A DNA stretch of 64,000 bases from Mycobacterium spongiae (GCF_018278905.1 NZ_CP046600.1:2852001-2916000), one strand, 5' to 3'; positions 44,890 through 53,973 are shown, counted from the stretch's first letter. A program made the numbers and translations. Notes: a model not told the origin generated them from the letters alone.

Positions 44890-46139
44890 GATCATTCGCC
44901 GAACGCAACCTGCTCGTCACTGGCGCTGTGGGCATCGCGGCCGTTACCGCTGTCGTGCTGGCGGCTCTGCAATACCAGCATCTGCCCTTCTTCAACCGCG
45001 GCGCAACCATCTCCGCCTACTTCGCCGACGTGGGCGGGCTGCAGACCGGCAACACCGTCGAGGTCTCCGGCTATCCCGTCGGAAAAGTATCCAGCATCGA
45101 GCTCGACGAACCTGGCGCGCTCGTCACGTTCACGGTGGACAACAACATTCGGTTCGGAAACCGCACGGAGGCGGCGATCAAGACCAAGGGCTTGCTGGGC
45201 AGCAAATTCCTCGAAGTCACACCCCGTGGCGAGGGTCAGCTCGACGGGCCCATCCCGATCGAACGAACAATGTCGCCCTACCAGCTGCCAGCGGCACTCG
45301 GTGACCTGGCCAGCACGATCAGCGGATTGAACACCAAAGCGCTGTCCGAGTCGCTGGCCACGCTGGCACAGACCTTCGCTGATACCCCGGCGGATTTCCA
45401 GAGCGCGATAAAGGGAATCGCCCGAATTGCGCACACACTTGATCGGCGCGACGCCCAATTGCGCAGCCTGCTCGACAACGCGGCCAAGGCGACCGGGGTG
45501 CTCGCCAAGCGCACCGACCAGATTGTCAGCCTGGTGCGTGACACCAATGCGGTGTTGGCGCAGTTGCGAACACAAAGCGCCGCGCTCGATCACATCTGGG
45601 CGAATATCTCGGCGGTGTCGCAGCAACTACAGAGATTCATCGCTGAGAACCGAGGGCAACTGCAGCCTGCAGTGGACAAGCTCAACGAGGTACTCGCCAT
45701 CGTCGAAAACCGCAAAGAGCGTGTGCAGCAGGCTATCCCGCTGATCAACACCTACGTCATGTCGCTCGGTGAGTCACTGTCGTCAGGTCCCTTCTTCAAG
45801 GCCTACGTGGTGAATCTGCTGCCAGGGCAGTTCGTGCAACCGTTCATCAGCGCGGCGTTCTCCGACCTGGGGCTGGATCCGGCCACCTTGCTCCCGTCAC
45901 AGCTGACGGACCCGCCAACGGGCCAACCCGGAACTCCAGCGCTACCGATGCCGTACCCCCGGACGGGTCAGGGGGGCCAGCCGCGGCTGACGCTACCCGA
46001 TGCGATCACCGGCAATCCCGACGATCCACGCTATCCCCTGCGGCCCGAGCCACCGGCCCCGGCACCTGGCGGTCCACCACCCGGTCCGCCAGCGCCCGCG
46101 CCACCGGGGTTGGAATCCCAACCCGGGGGTCCACCATGA
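44886..46139 (+). CDS. mce3C: Mce3C, Mce/MlaD lipid-transfer protein
   Basis: 417 residues from ATG 44886 (MRSFAERNLLVTGAVGIAAV). Anchor helix, Mce domain (FADVGGLQTGNTVEVSGYPV, GKVSSIELDEPGALVTFTVD), helical part and a long Pro-rich tail (PAPAPGGPPPGPPAPAPPG), likely extending toward the outer layers. The open frame upstream to 44796 lies inside mce3B and is not used. It overlaps mce3D by 4 bases. Confidence 0.95.
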   Translation: MRSFAERNLLVTGAVGIAAVTAVVLAALQYQHLPFFNRGATISAYFADVGGLQTGNTVEVSGYPVGKVSSIELDEPGALVTFTVDNNIRFGNRTEAAIKTKGLLGSKFLEVTPRGEGQLDGPIPIERTMSPYQLPAALGDLASTISGLNTKALSESLATLAQTFADTPADFQSAIKGIARIAHTLDRRDAQLRSLLDNAAKATGVLAKRTDQIVSLVRDTNAVLAQLRTQSAALDHIWANISAVSQQLQRFIAENRGQLQPAVDKLNEVLAIVENRKERVQQAIPLINTYVMSLGESLSSGPFFKAYVVNLLPGQFVQPFISAAFSDLGLDPATLLPSQLTDPPTGQPGTPALPMPYPRTGQGGQPRLTLPDAITGNPDDPRYPLRPEPPAPAPGGPPPGPPAPAPPGLESQPGGPP

Positions 46140-47398
46140 CGGTAAGGCTGCGCCGTGCCCGCTCGGTGTTGGCGACCACCCTTGTCCTGGTGTTCGTCGC
46201 GGGCGTGATTGTCGCCATGCGAACGGGCGGTGCCGCGGCCCGAACCATCGTGATCGCCTACTTCGACAACAGCAACGGCGTGTTCGCCGGTGACGACGTC
46301 CGCATCCGAGGGGTGCCGGTGGGCAAGATCCTCACGATCGAACCTCAACCGCTTCGTACCAAGATTTCGTTCTGGTTCAGTCGCAAGTACAAAGTCCCGG
46401 CGCATGCCAAAGCGGCGATCCTGTCGCCGCAACTAGTGACGGGACGAGCGATCCAGCTCACGCCGCCGTACCTCTCCGGACCGACCATGGCCAACGGCGC
46501 GGTCATCGGCCAGGACCGCACCGCCGTCCCAGTCGAGTGGGACGACCTGCGCGTGCAACTTCAACGACTCACCGAATTGCTCCAGCCCACCCAGCAGGGC
46601 GGCGTCAGCGCGTTGGGTGCGCTCATCAATACCGCAGCCGACAACGTGCGCGGGCAAGGCGCGACCATCCGCGACACCATCATCAAACTCTCGGCGGCGG
46701 TGTCCGCACTCGGCGACCACAGCACCGACATATTCTCCACCGTCAGGAACCTCTCGACGCTGGTGACGGCGCTGCACGACAGCGCAGATCTGCTCGAGCG
46801 GCTCAACCTCAACCTGGCCGCGGTGTCGTCGCTGCTGACCGACAACCCGAACAAGGTCGGTCGGGCGGTCGAGGACCTCAACGCCGCCGTAGCCGATGTA
46901 GGAGACTTCGCCGCCGAGAACCGCGACGCGATCGGTACAGCATCGGAAACACTCACGTCGATCACCACCACGTTGGTCGACAGCCTCGACGACATCAAGC
47001 AGACCCTGCACATCAGCCCGACGGTGTTGCAGAACTTCAACAACATTTTCGAACCGGCCAACGGTGCGCTGACCGGCGCACTGGCCGGCACCAACATGGC
47101 CAACCCGATCGCGTTCCTGTGCGGAGCAATCCAGGCCGCCTCCCGCCTGGGGGGCGAGCAAGCCGCGAAACTCTGCGTGCAGTACTTGGCGCCGATCGTG
47201 AAGAACCGCCAGTACAACTTCCCACCGCTGGGGGAGAACCTCTTCGTCGGAACGCAGGCCAGGCCGAACGAGGTCACCTACAGCGAAGACTGGATGAGGC
47301 CGGATTACATTCCGCCAGAAGCGAACTCGCCCACGGTGACCACCGACGCCGCGGCCGGCCTCCGCGGCATGATGATGCCGCCCGGAGGTGGCGGATGA
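46136..47398 (+). CDS. mce3D: Mce3D, Mce/MlaD lipid-transfer protein
   Basis: 420 residues: N-terminal anchor (SVLATTLVLVFVAGVIVAM), Mce domain (YFDNSNGVFAGDDVRIRGVP, VGKILTIEPQPLRTKISFWF), helical region and a short Gly/Met-rich end (RGMMMPPGGGG). ATGA overlap with mce3E. Confidence 0.95.
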   Translation: MTVRLRRARSVLATTLVLVFVAGVIVAMRTGGAAARTIVIAYFDNSNGVFAGDDVRIRGVPVGKILTIEPQPLRTKISFWFSRKYKVPAHAKAAILSPQLVTGRAIQLTPPYLSGPTMANGAVIGQDRTAVPVEWDDLRVQLQRLTELLQPTQQGGVSALGALINTAADNVRGQGATIRDTIIKLSAAVSALGDHSTDIFSTVRNLSTLVTALHDSADLLERLNLNLAAVSSLLTDNPNKVGRAVEDLNAAVADVGDFAAENRDAIGTASETLTSITTTLVDSLDDIKQTLHISPTVLQNFNNIFEPANGALTGALAGTNMANPIAFLCGAIQAASRLGGEQAAKLCVQYLAPIVKNRQYNFPPLGENLFVGTQARPNEVTYSEDWMRPDYIPPEANSPTVTTDAAAGLRGMMMPPGGGG

Positions 47399-48552
47399 GA
47401 ATCAGCCGCTGGCGGCCTGCGACGACGTGCTTGGTCTTGATCCTGGCGATGGCCCCGATATCGGGCTGTGGCTGGCGGGGGCTGAATTCGCTGCCGCTGC
47501 CGGGCACCCGGGGCAACGGGCCCGGCTCCTTCGCGATCCAGGCACAGATGCCGGATGTCAACAACATCCAGCCGAACTCGCGGGTGCGCGTCGCCGACGT
47601 GACGGTCGGCCATGTGAGCAAGATCGAGCGCCAAGGCTGGCACGCATTGGTCACCATGCGGCTAGACGGCGGCGTGGACCTGCCGGCCAACGCGACGGCC
47701 AAGATCGGCACCACCAGCTTGCTGGGCTCCTATCACATTGAGCTGGGGGGACCGAAAGACGAAGCACCGCAAGGCAAGCTGCGTGGCGGCTCGCTCATTC
47801 CGCTGTCGCACGGCGGCGCCTACCCGAGCACCGAACAGACTTTGGCGGCGCTGTCGCTGGTGCTCAACGGCGGCGGACTGGGCCAGGTGCAGGACATCAC
47901 CGAGGCGCTGAGCACCGCGTTCCGGGGACGAGAGCGCGATCTGCGCGGCCTGATCCGCCAGCTCGACAGGTTCACCGCTCACCTCAACGAACAGTCCGGT
48001 GACATCATCGCGGCCACCGAGAGCCTCAACCGCCTGGTTGGCAAGTTCGCTGGGCAAGAGCGCGTGCTGGATCGAGCCCTGGCGACCCTCCCCGACGCGC
48101 TCGCGGTGCTCAGCGACGAGCGGGACAACCTCGTTGCAGCCGCCGACCAGCTGAGCAAATTCGGCGCCCTGACCGTTGACTCGGTCAGAAAGACCAAGGC
48201 GAACCTGGTCAAGGAACTACGCCAGGTCGGACCGATCCTGGAATCGCTGGCCAACGCCGGCCCTGCCCTCACGCGATCGCTGTCCCTGCTGGCCACCTTC
48301 CCATTCCCGAACGAGACGTTTGAAAATTTCCAGCGCGGCGACTACGCCAACCTGACGGCGATCGTCGATCTCACCCTCAGTCGGATCGATCAAGGCCTGC
48401 TCACCGGCACCCGGTGGGAGTGTCATCTGACCGAGCTTGAGCTGCAGTGGGGTCGCACCATCGGCCAGTTCCCCAGCCCGTGCACCGCAGGCTACCGGAG
48501 CACCCCCGGCAATCCGCTGACCATTGCCTACCACTGGGACCAGGGGCCCTAA
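47395..48552 (+). CDS. lprM: Mce3E lipoprotein LprM
   Basis: 385 residues from ATG 47395. The signal peptide ends in a lipobox (ILAMAPISGC), so this member is lipid-anchored, as all MceE proteins are. Mce domain: QAQMPDVNNIQPNSRVRVAD, VTVGHVSKIERQGWHALVTM. The long open frame that starts at 46537 overlaps mce3D and is not used. The stop codon directly abuts the mce3F start. Confidence 0.95.
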   Translation: MRISRWRPATTCLVLILAMAPISGCGWRGLNSLPLPGTRGNGPGSFAIQAQMPDVNNIQPNSRVRVADVTVGHVSKIERQGWHALVTMRLDGGVDLPANATAKIGTTSLLGSYHIELGGPKDEAPQGKLRGGSLIPLSHGGAYPSTEQTLAALSLVLNGGGLGQVQDITEALSTAFRGRERDLRGLIRQLDRFTAHLNEQSGDIIAATESLNRLVGKFAGQERVLDRALATLPDALAVLSDERDNLVAAADQLSKFGALTVDSVRKTKANLVKELRQVGPILESLANAGPALTRSLSLLATFPFPNETFENFQRGDYANLTAIVDLTLSRIDQGLLTGTRWECHLTELELQWGRTIGQFPSPCTAGYRSTPGNPLTIAYHWDQGP

Positions 48553-50031
48553 ATGCATCTACAACGACGGTTCATCATCCAGCTGGCCATCTTTGCCGTG
48601 GTCGCGTTCACTGCGGTGGCCGTCACGTTTCTGCATTTCGTCAAACTGCCGGCCATGCTGTTCGGCGTCGGCCGCTACACGGTGACGATGGAGCTGGCCG
48701 ACAGCGGGGGGCTGTACACCAGCGCCAACGTCACCTATCGCGGCTTCGAGGTGGGCCGCGTCGAAACCGTGCGGTTGACCGACACCGGCGTCGAGGCGGT
48801 GCTGTCGCTGAAATCGGGCATCGCTATCCCGTCCGATCTCACGGCCGAGGTACATAGCCAGACCGCGATCGGCGAAACGTATGTCGAGTTGTTGCCCCGC
48901 AACGGCACCTCGGCGCCGCTGCGGGACGGCGATGCGATTCCGCTGGCCGACACGTCGGTGCCGCCGGACATCAACGCCCTCCTCAGCGCCACCAACACGG
49001 CTTTGGCGGCAATTCCGCACGACAACCTGCAGACCATCATCAACGAGTCGTACACCGCGGTGGGCGGTCTTGGTCCGGAGCTTTCCCGCCTGATCATCGG
49101 ATCGTCGGACCTGGCGATCGAGGCTCGCGCAAACCTCGACCCGCTGCTCGCGCTCATCGACCACGCGCCGCCAGTGCTCGACTCGCAGACACACACCTCC
49201 GAGGCCATTGCCGGCTGGGCGTCGCACCTGGCCGCAGTCACCACGGCATTGCGAACGCACGATGAGGCCGTCGCCGCGACCATCGACCAGGCCGGCGCTG
49301 CCCTCGGCGAGGCAACCACACTGATCGAGCGGCTCCAACCAACCCTGCCCATCCTGCTGGCCAACCTCGTCAGCGTCGGCCAGGTCGCGCTGACCTACCA
49401 CAACGACATCGAACAACTGCTGGTGGTGTTCCCGATGAGCATCAATGCCGAACAGGCCGGCATCGTGGCCAACCTGAACACCAAGCAGGCATACCGCGGT
49501 CAGTATCTGAGCTTCAACCTCAACCTCAACCTGCCCCCGCCATGCACCACCGGGTTCTTGCCGGCCCAGCAGCAACGGGTCCCGTCATTCGAGGACTACC
49601 CGGACCGCCCAGCCGGCGACCTGTACTGCCGGGTACCACAGGACGCGCCGCTCAACGTGCGCGGCGCCCGCAACATCCCCTGTGAAACCGTGCCGGGCAA
49701 GCGTGCGCCCACCGTGAAGTTGTGCGAGAGCAACGAACACTACCTACCGCTCAACGACGGCTACAACTGGAAGGGCGACCCCAACGCCACCGTCCCCGGT
49801 CTAGGTTCCGGCCAGGACATCCCACAGTTGCCACCCGGATCAACGCCGCCGCCAGCGGCTCTAGGTCCACCCGGGCCGGCGCCGCCGGCGCCCATTGCCG
49901 CCGCCGAATACGACCCCGCCACCGGCACCTATATCGGACCGGATGGACATCAATACACCCGTTCCGACTTGGCTCAGAGCGCACCGCACAACAAAACGTG
50001 GCAGACGATGCTGCTGCCACCGGGCGCCTGA
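48553..50031 (+). CDS. mce3F: Mce3F, Mce/MlaD lipid-transfer protein
   Basis: 492 residues: N-terminal anchor (FIIQLAIFAVVAFTAVAVTF), Mce domain (LADSGGLYTSANVTYRGFEV, GRVETVRLTDTGVEAVLSLK), helical region, a Cys-containing segment (PPCTTGFLPAQQQ, PCETVPGKRAPTVKLCESNE) and a Pro-rich end. Last of the six Mce proteins; the associated genes start 37 bases downstream. Confidence 0.95.
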   Translation: MHLQRRFIIQLAIFAVVAFTAVAVTFLHFVKLPAMLFGVGRYTVTMELADSGGLYTSANVTYRGFEVGRVETVRLTDTGVEAVLSLKSGIAIPSDLTAEVHSQTAIGETYVELLPRNGTSAPLRDGDAIPLADTSVPPDINALLSATNTALAAIPHDNLQTIINESYTAVGGLGPELSRLIIGSSDLAIEARANLDPLLALIDHAPPVLDSQTHTSEAIAGWASHLAAVTTALRTHDEAVAATIDQAGAALGEATTLIERLQPTLPILLANLVSVGQVALTYHNDIEQLLVVFPMSINAEQAGIVANLNTKQAYRGQYLSFNLNLNLPPPCTTGFLPAQQQRVPSFEDYPDRPAGDLYCRVPQDAPLNVRGARNIPCETVPGKRAPTVKLCESNEHYLPLNDGYNWKGDPNATVPGLGSGQDIPQLPPGSTPPPAALGPPGPAPPAPIAAAEYDPATGTYIGPDGHQYTRSDLAQSAPHNKTWQTMLLPPGA

Positions 50032-50068
50032 TGGCGGCGACACACAGCTGCAGGAATGGAGGACCACA

Positions 50069-50692
50069 GTGCCGGTAGCGACGGATTCCGAACCGACCGC
50101 AGATGCCCGGGAGACCCAGCACGGCGACGTGGGTCAGAGCACTCCCGAGGACTGTGGTGCGCCACCCGACGACGCCGACAGCGCCCCGCGCGCCCCGGCG
50201 AAGAAGACCGACACGGCGCCGCGGGGTGCGATAGTGTTCGGCCTGGCATTTGTCGCCGTACTGGTGATGTTGCTGTGCTGGTTGGTCTTTCAGCTCCATC
50301 AGGCGCAGCAGCAACAGGACCAGCGACGTCAATTCCTGCAGGCGGCCAGGCAAGGCGCGCTGAATCTGACGACCATCGACTGGCGCCACGCCGAAGCGGA
50401 TGTGCGGCGCATTCTCGACAGCGCGACGGGCGAGTTCTATGACGACTTCGCCAAGCGCTCGCAGCCGTTCATCGAAGTACTTCGCCAAGCCAAGGCGACC
50501 ACGGTCGGCATGATTACCGAGGCCGGGTTGGAGTCGGAGACCGCGGAATCCGCCGAGGCGCTGGTCGCGGTATCCGTACAGACCTCGAATGCCGGTGAAC
50601 CAGAACCTGTTCCGCGGGCATGGCGAATGCGCATCACGGTCGAGAAGGTCGGCGCTGCGGTAAAGGTCGCTAGTGTCGGATTCGTGCCATGA
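50069..50692 (+). CDS. Mce-associated membrane protein, Rv1972-like
   Basis: 207 residues from GTG 50069 behind TGGAGGACC. An acidic Pro-rich N-terminus of about 55 residues, one transmembrane helix (AIVFGLAFVAVLVMLLCWLV) and an outer domain (AARQGALNLTTIDWRHAEAD, FYDDFAKRSQPFIEVLRQAK). This is the Mas/Mam pattern; in M. tuberculosis such proteins stabilise or couple Mce complexes. H37Rv Rv1972 is about 191 residues. It overlaps the next gene by ATGA. Confidence 0.9.
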   Translation: MPVATDSEPTADARETQHGDVGQSTPEDCGAPPDDADSAPRAPAKKTDTAPRGAIVFGLAFVAVLVMLLCWLVFQLHQAQQQQDQRRQFLQAARQGALNLTTIDWRHAEADVRRILDSATGEFYDDFAKRSQPFIEVLRQAKATTVGMITEAGLESETAESAEALVAVSVQTSNAGEPEPVPRAWRMRITVEKVGAAVKVASVGFVP

Positions 50693-51174
50693 GGGTGGTC
50701 AAGCTGCTGATCGCCTACGGGTTGCTGCCCGGCATCGCGCTGCTACTGGCCGGTGGGGCGGGCTTCGTGAAATGGCACGAGGCCACCGCCCGCGGCGCTG
50801 CGAGTGCCCGCGCCGAATCGGTACAGGCCGCCACCGAAGGAACCATCGCGCTGCTGTCGTACCGGCCCGACACCGTGGAGAACGACCTCGAGTCCGCGCG
50901 GGGCTGGCTGACCGGCACGTTCCTGAACGCCTACACACAGCTCATCCACGACATGGTGATCCCCGGCTCGAAGCAGCAGCAGATCTCGGCCGCGGCCACC
51001 GTCCCGGCGGCCGCATCGGTGTCAACGTCGGCCGACCACGCCGTCGTCCTGCTGTTCGTGAACCAAACCATCATGGTCGGCCACGACGCGCCAACCAACA
51101 CCGCATCCAGCGTTCGGGTGGCCCTCGACAAGATCGACGGACGTTGGCTAATAGCGCGATTCGACCCGGTCTGA
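50689..51174 (+). CDS. Mce-associated membrane protein, Rv1973-like
   Basis: 161 residues (Rv1973 about 160). N-terminal membrane helix (LLIAYGLLPGIALLLAGGAG) followed by an NTF2-like outer domain (LLSYRPDTVENDLESARGWL, VLLFVNQTIMVG, KIDGRWLIARFDPV). It is related to the preceding protein, and the two probably work as a pair. Translationally coupled to Rv1972-like and 10 bases from the next gene. Confidence 0.9.
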   Translation: MRVVKLLIAYGLLPGIALLLAGGAGFVKWHEATARGAASARAESVQAATEGTIALLSYRPDTVENDLESARGWLTGTFLNAYTQLIHDMVIPGSKQQQISAAATVPAAASVSTSADHAVVLLFVNQTIMVGHDAPTNTASSVRVALDKIDGRWLIARFDPV

Positions 51175-51184
51175 ACCAACGGCG

Positions 51185-51556
51185 ATGGCACTCCGGTTGT
51201 TTCACCACATGCCTGCCAGGCTACGACTGGCTGTGGCCCTCGCGGGTGCGCTCGCGTTAGGTGTTGTGACATCGGTCCAGACTGCCAGCGCACACGCCGA
51301 TGTGGTGGCCTACCTCGTCAACGTAACGGTCCGTCCCGGCTACAACTTCGCCGACGCCGAAGCCGCCGTGCACTACGGACAGGGACTCTGCGGCAAGCTA
51401 TCTCGGGGCCACACCTATGCGCAGCTCATCAGCGGCATCGAGGCCGACTTCGCCACCGCAGACGAATACCACGCCGCGTATCTGCTCAACCAGGCCGTCA
51501 ACGAACTGTGCCCCGCACTGATCTGGCAGTTGCGCCACTCTGCAGCCCACTACTAG
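51185..51556 (+). CDS. Small secreted DUF732-like protein, Rv1974-like
   Basis: 123 residues with a signal peptide (LRLAVALAGALALGVVTSVQ, cleavage near TASAHA) and a DUF732-type helical domain: ADVVAYLVNVTVRPGYNFAD, AVHYGQGLCGKLSRGHTYAQ, LLNQAVNELCPALIWQLR, with two Cys likely paired. Such small secreted proteins are frequent in mycobacteria and of unknown role. It is part of the mce3 run. Confidence 0.88.
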   Translation: MALRLFHHMPARLRLAVALAGALALGVVTSVQTASAHADVVAYLVNVTVRPGYNFADAEAAVHYGQGLCGKLSRGHTYAQLISGIEADFATADEYHAAYLLNQAVNELCPALIWQLRHSAAHY

Positions 51557-51581
51557 GAATACGACTGGAAACGAGACCGAG

Positions 51582-52244
51582 ATGCCGCAACCCGTCCTGA
51601 CGCTGTTGGCTTCTGTGGCGGTGGCTGCCGGCGCGGGGTTCGCGACACCCGCCGCTGCGGCCGACAACAAGCGACTCAACGACGGTGTGGTCGCCAACGT
51701 CTACACCGTTCAACATCAAGCCGGTTGCACCAACGACGTCACGATCAACCCGCAACTGCAGTTGGCCGCCCAATGGCACACGCTTGATGTGCTGAACAAC
51801 CGAGACCTCGGCGGAGATATCGGTTCCGACGGGTCCACGCCACAAGACCGCGCGAATGCCGCTGGTTTTTCCGGAAAGGTTGCCGAGACCGTAGCGATCA
51901 ATCCTGCCCTGGCGATCAGCGGCGTCGAATTGATGAATCAGTGGTATTACAACCCTGCGTATTTCGCGATCATGTCCGATTGCACCAACAGCCAGATCGG
52001 GGTGTGGTCAGAGAACACCCTCGATCGCAGCGTCGTGGTGGCTGTGTACGGGCAAGCGGATTCGCCTGCGCAGCCGGCTGGGGGAGCGCCGACCGGGCCG
52101 CCGGCCGTGGTGTCCCTGCCCGAGAACGTTCCGATCGATCCCAGCCCCGACTACGACGCCAGCGACGAGATCGAGTTCGGCATCAACTGGCTGCCGTGGA
52201 TCCTGCGCGGCGTCTACCCGCCGCCCCCGATGCCGCCGCAGTAA
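51582..52244 (+). CDS. Secreted CAP/SCP-like protein, Rv1975-like
   Basis: 220 residues (Rv1975 is 221). Signal peptide MPQPVLTLLASVAVAAGAGF then ATPAAAADN. The mature part has CAP-like helices (RLNDGVVANVYTVQHQAGC, NPQLQLAAQWHTLDVLNN) and the closing strand TNSQIGVWSENTLDRSVVVA, then a Pro-rich tail ending in WILRGVYPPPPMPPQ. The complete CAP His/Glu set is not clear, so ligand binding rather than catalysis is likely. It is the last gene of the run. Confidence 0.88.
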   Translation: MPQPVLTLLASVAVAAGAGFATPAAAADNKRLNDGVVANVYTVQHQAGCTNDVTINPQLQLAAQWHTLDVLNNRDLGGDIGSDGSTPQDRANAAGFSGKVAETVAINPALAISGVELMNQWYYNPAYFAIMSDCTNSQIGVWSENTLDRSVVVAVYGQADSPAQPAGGAPTGPPAVVSLPENVPIDPSPDYDASDEIEFGINWLPWILRGVYPPPPMPPQ

Positions 52245-52263
52245 GCGCGCGGTTCCTGACGGG

Positions 52264-52659
52264 TCACTGGGGATCAATGAGGTCGCGAAAACCTTCCGCA
52301 CGACAGACGGATGCGCCCAGGCCTCGGACCCGGTCGATCAGCGTCTTGTCCGATGTCACGACACGAATCTCCTCGGGTGGGGCTTCTTGGGATTGCACCA
52401 GCACCTGCACCCGCCGAACAATCTCGTCGTCTGCGGAGTTGGCGGCCGCCTTGGGCGCATGCGCTATCTCGACGAGCGACGAGGGAATCGCGGGCGCGGG
52501 CGGCCGCTCGAACACCACGGTCACGTAGTCGCCCGGAGCCGCATCGGATGTCCAGCGTTCGAGCCTTTCCACCAACGCCACCATCGCGCGGTGACGGTTC
52601 TTCCACCACCCGTCGGGACGACTTCCGATCACGTTCATGCCGTCGACGATCCAGCGCAC
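52264..52659 (-). CDS. NYN/PIN-fold ribonuclease (YacP-like)
   Basis: A 131-residue protein with the NYN pattern: WIVDGMNVIGSRPDGWWKNR (first Asp and Asn), SADDEIVRRVQ (central acidic pair) and VVTSDKTLIDRVRGLGASV (final Asp). These metal-dependent nucleases act on structured RNA such as rRNA or tRNA. Start GTG 52659. Convergent with the mce3-associated gene, 19 bases apart. No antitoxin-like partner is directly adjacent, so I do not call it a toxin. Confidence 0.85.
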   Translation of the reverse strand: MRWIVDGMNVIGSRPDGWWKNRHRAMVALVERLERWTSDAAPGDYVTVVFERPPAPAIPSSLVEIAHAPKAAANSADDEIVRRVQVLVQSQEAPPEEIRVVTSDKTLIDRVRGLGASVCRAEGFRDLIDPQ

Positions 52660-52705
52660 ACCTCACGCTACGACGGCGTCACCGCGCGGTATGACTCGGC
52701 GCCCG

Positions 52706-52990
52706 CTAGGCGCCAAACCAGCGGCGCCGTTTGGGCTTGTTCAGCTCCTGCTGGAACTTCTGGTAGTGCTCCAGCGCAAATCGCTCTTCGAGCGCTCCGA
52801 GAGCGTTGATCACTTCCAAGTGCGATAGCAAGAGCAGCCCATTGAGCTGGAGCAGTTGTTCTTGACCGCGCGGCATTTGTTGACCGTCGTCGGTGTTGGC
52901 AAGCAGGAAGTCCCGCAGCGCCCGACTGCTGGTCATCCGCTCGGGGACCTTCATGCTCCGCAACACCGTGGCGATGTCGGGGTTGGTCAC
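52706..52990 (-). CDS. Small helical hypothetical protein
   Basis: 94 residues from GTG 52990 behind GGAGAGG (VTNPDIATVLRSMKVPERM, then LLQLNGLLLLSHLEVINALG, ending in KPKRRRWFGA). It is strongly helical, with an amphipathic centre and a basic end. I do not recognise the family. By position it could correspond to Rv1976c (135 residues in H37Rv), but I cannot confirm this. It lies 87 bases downstream of the PE35-like gene on the same strand. Confidence 0.72.
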   Translation of the reverse strand: MTNPDIATVLRSMKVPERMTSSRALRDFLLANTDDGQQMPRGQEQLLQLNGLLLLSHLEVINALGALEERFALEHYQKFQQELNKPKRRRWFGA

Positions 52991-53077
52991 AACGCCTCTC
53001 CTTCGCTGTCGAGTACAAGCGCAAGCGTAGGAGACCGCGGGAAAAACCGCGGAACGGGTCGGCACACGGGGATTCTG

Positions 53078-53731
53078 CTACACCAAACGCTCGCTGGCGA
53101 GGTGCTCGCCGCGGCCCTCCCGGTCCTCGTCGTCATCGGCGGGCTCGGCAGCCGATGCCAGCCCGGCTTTGGAACTGCCGCCCGCCGATGCACCCGCGCC
53201 TGGGGCCATCCCGCTACCCAATGGCGCAGCACCACTCATCGCCGACGTGCCAGCGTTGGCGGCAGCCTGAGCCATCGGCGACGATGCGGCGTTGGTGACC
53301 TGGGACACCAACGGTGTAACACGCGCCGCCGCGGAGGCGTCGCCGGCCATAGCACCCGCCCGCAGCAGCCCCGCGCCGACGCGCGCACCCGAACCACCGG
53401 CCAATGGGTGGTTGGAAATCGCGGCGGCACCGACCGCCAACGATCCGGCGGCGCCGTCGTCGGTCTCTCCGTACATCCGGGCGATGTCCGTTAACGCCGT
53501 GCCCGCCCGCATCAGCTCTTCCTGCGCGGCCGTGTTGGACGCCAACATCGTGGCAGCCTCCTGCGCAAAAGCCATGACAGCCTGCGCGGAGACCTCTTCA
53601 GCCCCTGCTGGGATCAGCCCGCTCAAGATCGACGTCGCCGCGGTCGTACCTGCGCTGACGCCCTGGGTACCGACGTCCACCAACTGTGAACCGATATCGC
53701 TAGCGGAAGGGTCGTGTGACATGGAATCCAT
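53078..53731 (-). CDS. PE35-like PE protein with extended C-terminus
   Basis: 217 residues, start ATG 53731 with AGGAG upstream. The N-terminal 100 residues follow PE35 (Rv3872) closely: MDSMSHDPSASDIGSQ against MEKMSHDPIAADIGTQ, GLIPAGAEEVSAQAVMAFA, then MLASNTAAQEELMRAG and ARMYGETDDGAAG. The last contains the YxxxD type VII secretion signal. PE35 ends about there, whereas this protein continues with about 120 Ala/Gly/Ser-rich residues and an acidic end (EPADDDEDREGRGEH). PE35 is an ESX-1 protein paired with PPE68. No PPE or Esx gene is adjacent here. Confidence 0.85.
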   Translation of the reverse strand: MDSMSHDPSASDIGSQLVDVGTQGVSAGTTAATSILSGLIPAGAEEVSAQAVMAFAQEAATMLASNTAAQEELMRAGTALTDIARMYGETDDGAAGSLAVGAAAISNHPLAGGSGARVGAGLLRAGAMAGDASAAARVTPLVSQVTNAASSPMAQAAANAGTSAMSGAAPLGSGMAPGAGASAGGSSKAGLASAAEPADDDEDREGRGEHLASERLV

Positions 53732-53973
53732 TACGTGCAGCTCCTCGCATCTGCAGGGACACGGCCGCCAGTGTCCCCAGGTAGCAAACCCAACAATCAG
53801 CCGGCCCGGCACGACCGGCGCCACAGCTCGCCGACCAGCTGTGTTGGATCAATCCCTAATTCTAAACCCGCTGACGGTGCGCCGATGCAGAAATTCAGCC
53901 GGAGCCGTGCGCACCCCCAGGGTGGCGACTCGCGGCACCTCGTTCACTGGCAGGTTCACGTTCGCCGGCAGGT

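Noticed and set aside
46537..48552. 671-codon frame that includes lprM
   Set aside because: Only the part from 47395 is coding; the first 286 codons are out-of-frame mce3D with Arg-rich composition.
52264..52659. Toxin of a VapC-type toxin-antitoxin pair
   Set aside because: The motif pattern is NYN/YacP rather than VapC, and no short antitoxin gene overlaps its start.
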